A stretch of DNA of 64,000 bases from JBGZEX01 sp041846495 (GTDB lineage Bacteria > Bacteroidota > Bacteroidia > Bacteroidales > Marinifilaceae): positions 12,939 to 76,938 of the forward strand of contig JBGZEX010000076.1 of NCBI GenBank assembly GCA_041846495.1. The letters run 5' to 3'. The position numbers were made by a program, and so were the translations under genes. This document shows, piece after piece, positions 16,203 to 25,290 of the stretch (positions within the stretch are counted from its first letter, which is position 1; each line of letters begins with the position of its first letter). The notes under the pieces were generated by a model. It saw only the letters and a list, made by a program, of their open reading frames with translations. It did not search any database and was not told the origin of the DNA.

Positions 16203-19200
16203 TTAAAGTCCGAGATCATCGGTTTTTACCGGAAGTTCTTTTTTCGCATCGAAATCTTTCATAAACCTGAAGGCCGCATGTATTTTTTTCTTTTTGTCCC
16301 GGCTTCCGCTTTTATCCATGGCGGCATATAATACCGGTACGATAAGCATGGTGATTACGGTCGAGAATACGAGTCCTCCGATAATGGATACGCCCATGGG
16401 TCTCCATGTTTCGGCACCTTCTCCTAAACTCAATGCCATGGGGAGCATTCCCAGAATTGTGGTGGCTGCCGTCATCATAACGGGACGTATTCTGGACCTC
16501 CCGGCTTCCGCAATGGCGTCGTAAAGACGCATTCCCCTTTCCCGAAGCAGGTTGATGAAGTCGATGAGGACGATGGCGTTTTTGGTCACTATGCCTATGA
16601 GCATGACGGCTCCCAAAGCTGCTACGATGCTCAATGTAGTGCGGGTTATCAGTAATGCCAATACTACGCCCGAGAATGCGAAAGGTATGGATGCCATGAT
16701 AATCAACGGCATTTTGAAAGATTCGAATTGGGATGCCATTACGATATACACCAATAAAAGGGATAATAGCATAAGCGAAATGATGGAGCCGAAGGATTTT
16801 TGCTGTTCCGTATAATCTCCTCCTACATATACCGAAACTTCTTGCGGGATATCTTTCATTTTGTCGATAACCTCTTGGGATATATGAGCAAGGTCTCCGA
16901 GGGAAGTTCCGGGTGCCGGTTTTATATTGACTTTTACGACTCTTTGTTTATTTTCCCTGTCGATATTGGGAGGTGTCCATAATTCCCGAATCTCTCCGAG
17001 TTCCCGGAGTTTTATTTTTTTTCCGTCTTTTTTAAAAATAGCGAGATTCAATATTTCCGAAAACGAGTTTCGATATTCTTCGTCTATACGGATGACGATG
17101 CTGTATTCCTGTCCGTTTTCCTTATATTTGCCGGGGCGGGCGCCGTATATGTAATTTCTTACGGCATTGGCGACCTCCATTGTGGAAAGTCCGTGTTTTG
17201 AGAGTTCCTCCTGATTGGGGATGAATTGAAGTTCCGGTTTGTCGTCGTCCCGGCTGATGTTTACATCCCGTACTCCTTTTCGGTTTCTCATGGAAGAAGC
17301 AATTTCCATGGCTATACGGTTGGTTTCTTCGAAACTATGTCCGAATATTTCGATGTCCAAGCTATTCCCTCCTCCCATGCTTCCTCCTCCTCCGGAACTT
17401 GTGGAAATCGTAAAGTTCACTACGTCCGGGATGGAGTCTATCCGGGGGCGCAGGTCTTCCGATATCTCGAATACCGAGCGACTGCGTTCTTTTATATCTC
17501 GGAGTTTCACTCTTATATTGATGATATTGCTTCCCGATTTGTTGAAAAGACCGCCCGTTCTTGCATTTTCATCCTCGCTTCCGTAGGCCAAATTGATGAT
17601 TTTCGCTTCCGGGTAATTTATGCGTATGATGGAATCTATGCGTAAAGCCACTTTTTTGGTTTCCTCCACCCGCTGTCCGGTTTGAGTTTTCACATATATA
17701 CTCATATTTCCCTCGTCGTTTTGCGGCATAAAATCGGTGGATATCAATTTGCTCATCATAAGTGAAATCACGAATATGCAAATACTCGCCATTATGACTA
17801 AGGTTTTGTGGTATAGAGCCCAACGGATGAATTTCCCGTATGCCGAGTCCATACGGTCGAGAATGGGTAATACGTGTTTTTTATGGAAGGAAGGTCTGTC
17901 GCTTTCGATAATTTTGCTTTTGAGCAGTTGGGACGAGAGCATGGGAGTGAGACTTATGGCCGTAAGGGTGGAAACCGATACGGTGATGCAGACAATCCAC
18001 CCCAATTGTTTGAACAGGATTCCCGTCATCCCCGACATAAGCGTAAGGGGGAAGAATACGGCGATGACTACGAGGGTCGTAGCAATTACCGAAAGCCATA
18101 CTTCATTCGTCCCGTATATGGAAGCGTCCCGGGCGGAGGTTCCCCTTTCCGTATGCTTGGATATGTTTTCGAGAACGACGATGGCGTCGTCCACCACCAT
18201 ACCTATGGCGATGGAGAGGGAGGTGAGCGATATGATATTGAGCGAAGACCCCGTAACGTAGAGATAGATAAAAGCGGCTATGAGGGATACGGGTATGGTG
18301 AGGGCGATGATAAAGGTGGCCCTCCATCTTCCGAGAAAGAAAAGTACCACGAATACGACGAAGATAAGAGCGTAGATGAGGGTTTCGGATAGATTCCTTA
18401 TGGATTTTACGATAAAATCCGAGGTGTCCATCAAAATATCCATATGAACGTCTTCGGGGAGGTCGGGCAATATCTTCTCCACTTCCGCTTTTACGTTTTT
18501 TGCAATGGCTACCGAATTTGCTCCCGATTGTTTGGAGATAAACAATACGGCGCCCTGTTGTTTGTCGATGAGTTGTTCTAAGGAAATGTCCTTTATGGTA
18601 TCTTTTATGACGGAAATTTCGTTCAATTTGATTTGTCGTCCGTTAGGGGAGGTCAGTATGATTTCTCCGAATTGCCGGCTATCGTCGAATTCTCCTTCCA
18701 CCCGCAGTTGATAATTGCTGGCTCCCACTTTGATATTTCCCGATGGGAGATTCATGTTTTCCCTGCTGACGACGGCGCTTATTTCTTCGATGCTGATATT
18801 GTAAGCATCCATAAGATGAGGATTGAGGTCGATATAGATAGTCCTCTGAGGAGTCCCGGCGATGGTGGCCGAGGCGACTCCTTCTATCCTGTTCAGGCGG
18901 TTGATGACCTTGTCTTCGATAATCCGGTCGATGCCCGGATAAGAAACGTCGGCCGTGATCCCGTACATTACGATGGGAATCATGGACGTATTGAATTTCA
19001 ATAAGGTGGGACGTTCGAGATTGTTAGGGAGGAATCTCATACTTTTATCTATGGCATCCCTCACCTGATTCGAAGCCTCGTCCAAATTCGTACCCCATTC
19101 GAATTCCAAAGTTACTACCGAAAGATTGTCCTGGGATTTGGAACTCATCTTTTTGAGATTTTCTATGGAATTCAATCTGTCTTCTAAAATTTTCGTCACA

Positions 19201-19385
19201 TTTTCCTCTATATCTTCGGCATTGGCTCCCGGATAGGAAGTCATCACGGAGAGAAAAGGAGGATCCATTTTCGGATAGAGGTCTATGGGTAATTGAACCA
19301 AAGAGAATATTCCCAAAACGATGATACCGATAAATATCATAAGAGTCGTGATGGGTTTTTTCACCGAATTGCTGTATATGCTCAT
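16203..19385 (-). CDS. RND efflux permease, HAE/AcrB-like
   Basis: A 1060-residue proton-driven inner-membrane pump subunit with the duplicated RND layout. An N-terminal TM (TTLMIFIGIIVLGIFSLVQLPIDLYPKMDPP) leads into a periplasmic porter domain and the TM2-6 block; the second half repeats this. The proton-relay residues are conserved: Asp-Asp in GMVVDDAIVVLENI (codons near 18186-18191) and Lys in IVTKNAIVLIDF. A Gly/Ser-rich run (SSGGGGSMGGGNS) interrupts the second porter half. It is third in the TetR-TolC-MFP-RND operon, 23 nt after the adaptor gene. Confidence 0.96.
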   Translation of the reverse strand: MSIYSNSVKKPITTLMIFIGIIVLGIFSLVQLPIDLYPKMDPPFLSVMTSYPGANAEDIEENVTKILEDRLNSIENLKKMSSKSQDNLSVVTLEFEWGTNLDEASNQVRDAIDKSMRFLPNNLERPTLLKFNTSMIPIVMYGITADVSYPGIDRIIEDKVINRLNRIEGVASATIAGTPQRTIYIDLNPHLMDAYNISIEEISAVVSRENMNLPSGNIKVGASNYQLRVEGEFDDSRQFGEIILTSPNGRQIKLNEISVIKDTIKDISLEQLIDKQQGAVLFISKQSGANSVAIAKNVKAEVEKILPDLPEDVHMDILMDTSDFIVKSIRNLSETLIYALIFVVFVVLFFLGRWRATFIIALTIPVSLIAAFIYLYVTGSSLNIISLTSLSIAIGMVVDDAIVVLENISKHTERGTSARDASIYGTNEVWLSVIATTLVVIAVFFPLTLMSGMTGILFKQLGWIVCITVSVSTLTAISLTPMLSSQLLKSKIIESDRPSFHKKHVLPILDRMDSAYGKFIRWALYHKTLVIMASICIFVISLMMSKLISTDFMPQNDEGNMSIYVKTQTGQRVEETKKVALRIDSIIRINYPEAKIINLAYGSEDENARTGGLFNKSGSNIINIRVKLRDIKERSRSVFEISEDLRPRIDSIPDVVNFTISTSSGGGGSMGGGNSLDIEIFGHSFEETNRIAMEIASSMRNRKGVRDVNISRDDDKPELQFIPNQEELSKHGLSTMEVANAVRNYIYGARPGKYKENGQEYSIVIRIDEEYRNSFSEILNLAIFKKDGKKIKLRELGEIRELWTPPNIDRENKQRVVKVNIKPAPGTSLGDLAHISQEVIDKMKDIPQEVSVYVGGDYTEQQKSFGSIISLMLLSLLLVYIVMASQFESFKMPLIIMASIPFAFSGVVLALLITRTTLSIVAALGAVMLIGIVTKNAIVLIDFINLLRERGMRLYDAIAEAGRSRIRPVMMTAATTILGMLPMALSLGEGAETWRPMGVSIIGGLVFSTVITMLIVPVLYAAMDKSGSRDKKKKIHAAFRFMKDFDAKKELPVKTDDLGL

Positions 19386-19408
19386 ATTCTTATTTTTAAA
19401 TTCCGTCT

Positions 19409-20449
19409 TTATTGCGCTATATAGACAGGGCTTCCTTCTTTGAGTCGGGCCTGTCCGTAAATAACTAAGCGGTCTCCTTCTTTTATTTCATCGGATATGA
19501 TTTCCACGTCGTCTTCGAATCTCCTCCCTATTTTTACGTTTACGAGTTTGGCTTTCCCCTCTCTTACGACAAAGACATAGCGTACGTTCGAGCCTTGAAG
19601 TTTGAGGACGGAAAGGGAGGGTACGATCATGGCTTCGCTTTCGCTTAGATTGAGTTTGATGCTTCCCGTCATCCCCGGCCGCAATTTCTCTTCTTTATTG
19701 GGAATTACCAATTCCAAAGCGAATGTTCTGGATTGCGGGTCTATGGTCGGATAAACGATTTTAACCTTTCCGTTGAATTTTTTGCCGGGATAGAGAGAGG
19801 TGGTCAATTCGACGCCGATATCTTTCTTTATATTCGGGAAGAATTGTTCGGTTATATATACGTGAGCTTTTATGGGATCGATTTTTTCGATGGATATGAT
19901 AGCGGCTTTGCCGGCTTTGGTATTGGGAGCGGATGAAAACATTTCTCCGTTTTCGTAGAATTTTCCGGTTACTATACCGTCGAAAGGAGCCGACATCTTC
20001 GTATTTTCTTTAAGGAAATCGAAGTTTGCGGCGGCGATGTCATGTGCCGTTTCGGCTGCTTCGAAAGCCTGGCGGGAAATGCTTTCCGTCTTCCGGAGTT
20101 CCTTGGCGCGGATATAGTCGTTTTCGGCTTTTTTCAGTTGAGTCTTTGCTTGAATGAGGGAAGTATTATCCATTTCCACAAGGAGTTGTCCTTTGCGGAT
20201 ACGATCTCCTACATTTACGTATATGTAATGGATTCTTCCCGGAGATGCGGGAGCATAGTAGACCTCTTTGTCGGCGATAAGTTCTACGGGATATTCTACC
20301 GAACGGGGTATGATTTCTTTTTTGACTGTCATTACTCTTACCGGGATTTTATTTTCTTCGGTTCCGGCTTTTCGTTCTTTTTTGGCATTGGAGCAAGAAA
20401 AACTTGCGGAAATGATAAATATTGCCGTGATGATTTGTTTGATATTCAT
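19409..20449 (-). CDS. RND periplasmic adaptor (membrane fusion protein)
   Basis: A 346-residue lipoprotein (lipobox SFSC, Cys19) that bridges the RND pump and TolC-type channel. It contains a split lipoyl/barrel-sandwich domain (YYAPASPGRIHYIYVNVGDRI and KMSAPFDGIVTGKF), a short alpha-hairpin (LIQAKTQLKKAENDYIRAKEL), a beta-barrel and a membrane-proximal domain ending DRLVIYGQARL. It lies between the TolC-like and RND genes. Confidence 0.95.
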   Translation of the reverse strand: MNIKQIITAIFIISASFSCSNAKKERKAGTEENKIPVRVMTVKKEIIPRSVEYPVELIADKEVYYAPASPGRIHYIYVNVGDRIRKGQLLVEMDNTSLIQAKTQLKKAENDYIRAKELRKTESISRQAFEAAETAHDIAAANFDFLKENTKMSAPFDGIVTGKFYENGEMFSSAPNTKAGKAAIISIEKIDPIKAHVYITEQFFPNIKKDIGVELTTSLYPGKKFNGKVKIVYPTIDPQSRTFALELVIPNKEEKLRPGMTGSIKLNLSESEAMIVPSLSVLKLQGSNVRYVFVVREGKAKLVNVKIGRRFEDDVEIISDEIKEGDRLVIYGQARLKEGSPVYIAQ

Positions 20450-20464
20450 AATATACGGATTGAC

Positions 20465-21766
20465 TTAGTAAATAAAACGATTGTATAGTTTGCGTAATTG
20501 GAGTTCCGCCTGTAAAAGGGAAAGTACGGCCGAAGCGTAATTCGTTTCGGCTTGAAGATAGTTGTTGTTGGCTTGCGTAAGTTCCAAACTGGAGATACTT
20601 CCCAATCGATATTTTTGTGTCATTTTGGTCAGTATTCTCGAGGCCACTTCTTTGTTTTCTTTTTGGAGATTATAGTTTTCCGTGGCGTTTTTCAGGCTGA
20701 ATAAGAGTTGTTGCTCTTCCGTGAATAGCTGGTCTTTCAAAAATTCTTTGTTCAGAACCGATTGTTCCAAGGAAATTTTTTCCTTATCGACTTCGGCCCG
20801 CTTTTTCAAACCGTTGAATAGAGGAATGTTTATGTTTATGGAAGCCATGCTTTTCGGACTCATATCGAATCCTGCCGTACGCAGTTTGTGCGTATAGTTA
20901 TAAGAACCCGAAACGGTGGGGGCATATCCCCATTTCTTCAACTCCACCATTTTTTTCTGAATATCGTTATTCGTTTGCATCAATTTGAATTTCAGATTCT
21001 CCTCTATATCGAATTTCTGCATGAGAATCGTCCGGTAGGTTTCCGCATCCAATATCTCCTTAAGGGAGTTCTTTAATTTTATGTTTTTGCCGCTATCCAT
21101 ACCGAGCAGCAATTTCAGCAGGTTGTAGTTTACCGTTACCGTTCTTTCCATGGAAGACAAACTGTTTCGAATCTGTCCCAAATTGATTCTCATTTGATCG
21201 ACATCCGTGGATTCGATGGCACCGGCACGGTACATATTCTCGTTTTGCTCGAGGATATCCTCCATATTTCGGATATTCTCATGCATGATTTTTATAAAGT
21301 TTTCGTTTGTCAGAATCAGATAGTAGGCGTTGAATATGTTGTTTTTCAATTCGGCTTCGTTTATAAGAAATTCCTCCTCCGCCATTTTTTTTGCAAGTTT
21401 GGAGGTTTGAACCCCTACTATCCATTCCCCGCTGAAAAGCAGCTGTTGTATGGTCCCGGTGATATTGTACTGATCTTCCAATTTGAAACTGGCACCTTCT
21501 CCGAATTTTATCTTATGGCCGAAATTGGTGGAGTAATTCCCTTTTACATTTATTTGCGGAAGTCCCGTGGATACGGATTCCTTGATTCGAACCTTGTAAA
21601 TTTCGATGTTTTTCTCAGAGGAACGTAATTGTTTGTTATACTCTAACCCCATGTATACGGCTTCTTTGAGCGATAGAGCGAGGGTGTCCCCTCCGGAAAA
21701 TGCAAATCCGGATTTCGCACATAGAAAGAGAAAAATCAGGAGGAGAATGTTTTCTTTTATCTTCAT
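20465..21766 (-). CDS. TolC family outer-membrane efflux channel
   Basis: A 433-residue protein with a signal peptide (LLLIFLFLCAKSGFAF) and two OEP repeats of long amphipathic helices. The closing segment, LGSISSLELTQANNNYLQAE, is the typical TolC-family repeat. It lacks the lipobox of many OprM-type channels. Fifteen nt separate it from the adaptor gene and 11 nt from the TetR gene. Confidence 0.94.
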   Translation of the reverse strand: MKIKENILLLIFLFLCAKSGFAFSGGDTLALSLKEAVYMGLEYNKQLRSSEKNIEIYKVRIKESVSTGLPQINVKGNYSTNFGHKIKFGEGASFKLEDQYNITGTIQQLLFSGEWIVGVQTSKLAKKMAEEEFLINEAELKNNIFNAYYLILTNENFIKIMHENIRNMEDILEQNENMYRAGAIESTDVDQMRINLGQIRNSLSSMERTVTVNYNLLKLLLGMDSGKNIKLKNSLKEILDAETYRTILMQKFDIEENLKFKLMQTNNDIQKKMVELKKWGYAPTVSGSYNYTHKLRTAGFDMSPKSMASININIPLFNGLKKRAEVDKEKISLEQSVLNKEFLKDQLFTEEQQLLFSLKNATENYNLQKENKEVASRILTKMTQKYRLGSISSLELTQANNNYLQAETNYASAVLSLLQAELQLRKLYNRFIY

Positions 21767-21777
21767 AAGAGGATGAT

Positions 21778-22386
21778 TTAAATGTTTGACTCTGGGGTTT
21801 TATTATAACTCTCGAAAATTTCTATACCTTTGGGCGTTGCCATAGCCCGGATAAAGTTGTTGCAGAGGGAATGAATGATGGTTTTTAAAGGGAAACCGAG
21901 GTTTTTTGCAATTTCCGGCTGTTTGAGATGCATCATCAGATAGCCGAAAAGGTAGGTTTCCAAATCCAGATCTATATCCTTACGGAATAGTCCGGATTTT
22001 ATTCCTTCGGAGAGAATTTCGGTGATGAAATCCTGCCATTTTTCCGTATGGTGCCGAATGAGAATCTCATATACATTGGGATGATATTTTTTCAAATCGT
22101 ATATGTTGAAAGTGGCACTGCTGTTTATGGAATCCAAAACGAGAGACTGGATGATCATGATGATTTTTATCGGATCCTTACCGCTGATTCGAGCGTAAAA
22201 TTCCTTTTCTTCCTTATTTTGCCGGTAAAGCATGACTTGATTTACCAAGTCGTCTTTGTTCTCGAAGATTTCGTACAAGGTCTTTTTCGAAATTTTCAGA
22301 TGAGTCGCGATTTCATCCATGGAACTGCTTCGCAAACCGTAGGTTAGGAATAATTCCGATATCTTTTCCAAATATTCTTCCTGCAT
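21778..22386 (-). CDS. TetR/AcrR family transcriptional regulator
   Basis: A 202-residue repressor-like protein. The N-terminal helix-turn-helix is clear (SSSMDEIATHLKISKKTLYE, then FENKDDL). The C-terminal ligand domain is divergent and helical. It is the first gene of the efflux operon and so most likely autoregulates and controls the pump in response to a pumped compound. A CAAATGTA at 22451-22458 (TACATTTG on this strand) is a possible -7 box. Confidence 0.9.
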   Translation of the reverse strand: MQEEYLEKISELFLTYGLRSSSMDEIATHLKISKKTLYEIFENKDDLVNQVMLYRQNKEEKEFYARISGKDPIKIIMIIQSLVLDSINSSATFNIYDLKKYHPNVYEILIRHHTEKWQDFITEILSEGIKSGLFRKDIDLDLETYLFGYLMMHLKQPEIAKNLGFPLKTIIHSLCNNFIRAMATPKGIEIFESYNKTPESNI

Positions 22387-22583
22387 GGTCGTGTGGAGTT
22401 TGTAAACATATAAACGCAGAAACTTTCTAATATCAAAACGTTTCCGAGGTCAAATGTAACCAAATTCTCCGGGATTCATATACCGGGATGAGTTAATATT
22501 CTGTTAAACTTTTTGTTTCTGTAAATGGAGAATTAATACGGCAATTCATACGATATTCTTCAAGTTTTATTAATTTTGTTTTT

Positions 22584-24566
22584 ATGATAGATCCCAATAC
22601 GATACGGCGGATTTTCGATACGGCGGATATTTACGAAGTCGTTTCCGATTTTGTACGTTTGAAGAAACGTGGGGTGAATTATGTGGGATGTTGTCCTTTT
22701 CACGATGAAAAAACGGCTTCCTTCACGGTTTCTCCATCCAAGGGTATTTATAAATGTTTCGGTTGCGGCAAGGGCGGCAATGTGGTGAACTTCGTGATGG
22801 AGCACGAGCAGTTTACCTATGTGGAAGCTTTGAAATATCTCGGGGCGAAATACCATATACCCATAGAAGAGAAGGAGTTGTCCGAGGAAGAGCGCAGGGA
22901 GAAGAGCGAGCGGGAGAGTATGTTGATAGTAACCTCTTATGCCCGGGATTATTTTGTCCGGAATTTATGGGATACCGATGAAGGACGTTCCGTCGGGCTC
23001 GGTTATTTCCGCAGTCGCGGATTGAGCGATGAAATGATAAAGCGGTTCGAACTCGGCTATTCTCCCCGGAAGCGGAATGCGCTTGCGGTCGATGCAACGG
23101 CCGACGGTTATAAAAGGGATTTCCTTATTAAGACGGGGCTTGTCATTGCCTCGGAGCGGGGGGATTTCGACAGGTTTCACGAAAGGGTCATTTTCCCGAT
23201 TCGGGATATGGGAGGAAAGGTAATCGCTTTCGGCGGTCGGATAATGACTTCCGAAAAAACCGCAAAATATTTGAATTCTCCCGAATCGGAAATTTACCAT
23301 AAAAGCAATACCTTATACGGGATATATTTTGCAAGACAGCAGATAATGCGTGCCGACAGATGTTATTTGGTGGAAGGTTATCTCGATGTCATCTCCTTTC
23401 ATCAATTGGGAATCTCCAATACGGTGGCTTCTTCGGGAACCTCTCTTACGGTGGAACAGATACGGACGGTGCGGAGATTGACTCCGAATATAACCATTAT
23501 TTACGACGGAGATAAGGCCGGGATACGGGCTTCCTTGCGGGGAATCGACATGTTGTTGTCCGAAGGAATGAACGTCCGGGTATTGGCTCTTCCGGAAGGG
23601 GAAGATCCGGATTCGTTTGCACGGGCCCGCGATATCGGAGAGGTGGAGGCCTATATTTCGGAAAACGAGGCGGATTTTATCGTATTTATGGCACGTTTTC
23701 TCGTCGAGACGGCCGGAGACGATCCGGTAAAACGGGCGGGTGCGATAAAGGAGATTGTGGATTCCATTTCCCGTATTCCGGACGGAATCGTCCGTACGGT
23801 TTATATTCGAGAGGCTGCAACCGTTTTGAATATGGGGGAGAAGATATTGTTTTCCGAGGTAAACCGCAATATCCGGCAAAGGCTCGGGGATAAACGTTCC
23901 GGGCAGAATTTCCGGAAGGAGTCCTATTCTGCGGATAAAGGCGGTTATTTCGATTCGACGGCTGCCGTTCAGCCGGGACCGAACCTGTCCGGAATACAGG
24001 ATACGTCCGGGAGTTCGAATTCTGCCTCTTATTGCGAGACGGAAGAACGCATGCTTATAAGATTTCTTTTGCTGTACGGGGATAAGTGTACGCATCCGGA
24101 CGAAGAGGAGAATGTCGGGAATTATATTATCCGGGAATTGGATGCCGACGAACTCGAACTTTTTTCTCCTCCCCTTAGGAAAATCGTCGACGAATACCGG
24201 GCTCATGCGGGAGAGGCGGATTTCTCTCCTTCCGCTTATTTTATAAAGAGCGAAGACAATGCTATAAGCCGGATCGTAGCCGATATTCTTTCCGAGCCTT
24301 ACGAACTCAGTGCCATATGGAAGACTTCCGGCGGGGAAGAGTCCGAAAGAGGGGAAACCGGAATAGGCGAGTTTTTGCCCAAGGTTATCAACCTGTACAA
24401 ACTGAGAAGATTGGAGCTTATGATCAAGGAAACCGATAGGGATATTCTCAAGGCTCAAAATGAAGGGAACGAAGAGGTTCTTATGGATAGGGTGAGGCGT
24501 AAAACCCTGCTTTCGCGGATGCGACGGGCTATAAACGAAAGCATAGGGTATAACGGAATCGGTTAG
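22584..24566 (+). CDS. dnaG: DNA primase
   Basis: A 660-residue primase that lays RNA primers at the replication fork. It has a CHC2 zinc-binding domain (CCPFHDEKTASF... YKCFGCGKGG, about residues 36-62) and a TOPRIM core with the catalytic Glu in CYLVEGYLDV near residue 262. The DGD acidic pair is in IIYDGDKAG near 307, and the C-terminal helicase-binding region is divergent. It stands alone on the plus strand between two efflux regions, convergent with the next gene by only 7 nt. Confidence 0.97.
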   Translation: MIDPNTIRRIFDTADIYEVVSDFVRLKKRGVNYVGCCPFHDEKTASFTVSPSKGIYKCFGCGKGGNVVNFVMEHEQFTYVEALKYLGAKYHIPIEEKELSEEERREKSERESMLIVTSYARDYFVRNLWDTDEGRSVGLGYFRSRGLSDEMIKRFELGYSPRKRNALAVDATADGYKRDFLIKTGLVIASERGDFDRFHERVIFPIRDMGGKVIAFGGRIMTSEKTAKYLNSPESEIYHKSNTLYGIYFARQQIMRADRCYLVEGYLDVISFHQLGISNTVASSGTSLTVEQIRTVRRLTPNITIIYDGDKAGIRASLRGIDMLLSEGMNVRVLALPEGEDPDSFARARDIGEVEAYISENEADFIVFMARFLVETAGDDPVKRAGAIKEIVDSISRIPDGIVRTVYIREAATVLNMGEKILFSEVNRNIRQRLGDKRSGQNFRKESYSADKGGYFDSTAAVQPGPNLSGIQDTSGSSNSASYCETEERMLIRFLLLYGDKCTHPDEEENVGNYIIRELDADELELFSPPLRKIVDEYRAHAGEADFSPSAYFIKSEDNAISRIVADILSEPYELSAIWKTSGGEESERGETGIGEFLPKVINLYKLRRLELMIKETDRDILKAQNEGNEEVLMDRVRRKTLLSRMRRAINESIGYNGIG

Positions 24567-24573
24567 AGACGGG

Positions 24574-25278
24574 TCAGCGGAGGAATTTTTCGCGGTTTCG
24601 TGCAGAGTTTATACCGGTTACGAGCATAACGAGGGATGCCGCTATCAGGATAAGGCGGTTTTGAATCATGATTTTTTCGAAAATATCCGGGCGTTTGTTC
24701 ATGGGTATGTCGTAAGGATTGAAAAGTATATTCCATTTGCTTGCTTCGAGAGACGGATTGAGAATAAAAACGAGGAGTCCGACGGCAATAAAAATTACGG
24801 CGGCTCCGTTTCCGTTTTTGACATATGTCGACAGCATAAAACAAAGGGAGGATGTAAATAAACAGACGACCGTTACGTGGAATGTCATCGTCATTACGGA
24901 AAAGTCTACGAGCAGAAGGGCGGTAATTCCGGCGAGGATGACAACGAATCCGAAGCAAATGGCCAAATTCATGATAATTCGACTGAGCCATATTTTATAG
25001 CGATAGTCGGGAAGTCCGAATATGAGTTCGAGAATTTTGGCCTCGCTGTCGTTTTGTATCCCGAAACAGGACGGATAAAAAGCCATGAGAACGGAAGGCA
25101 ACAGGAGGAGGTTGTAGGCAGTGGCTTCGGTTATCTCGAAATCCGAAAAAATTACGATTAAAACGGATGCGATAAAACTTCCCAAGGCACTGATGAGGAA
25201 ATATACGAATTTGTTTGCGAATACGATTTTCGTATTATAGCATGCCGAGCGATAGATATTATATAATGAAGTCTTCAT
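24574..25278 (-). CDS. ABC-2 type transporter permease, small
   Basis: A 234-residue membrane protein with six clear hydrophobic segments (FVYFLISALGSFIASVLIVIF, YNLLLLPSVLMAFYPSCFGI, AICFGFVVILAGITALLLV and three more). The motif SEAKILELIFGLPDYRYKIW, in the cytoplasmic loop after TM2, is the ABC-2 permease coupling region. It has no ATPase of its own and follows 12 nt after the RND-ABC fusion, so the fused ABC domain is its most likely motor (inference). It is the last gene of the hybrid operon. Confidence 0.82.
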   Translation of the reverse strand: MKTSLYNIYRSACYNTKIVFANKFVYFLISALGSFIASVLIVIFSDFEITEATAYNLLLLPSVLMAFYPSCFGIQNDSEAKILELIFGLPDYRYKIWLSRIIMNLAICFGFVVILAGITALLLVDFSVMTMTFHVTVVCLFTSSLCFMLSTYVKNGNGAAVIFIAVGLLVFILNPSLEASKWNILFNPYDIPMNKRPDIFEKIMIQNRLILIAASLVMLVTGINSARNREKFLR

Positions 25279-25290
25279 GGGAAAACGGGT

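Noticed and set aside
23313..24458. 381-codon minus-strand open frame
   Set aside because: Antisense to dnaG, rich in Arg/Ser/Ile without domain pattern; a shadow frame.
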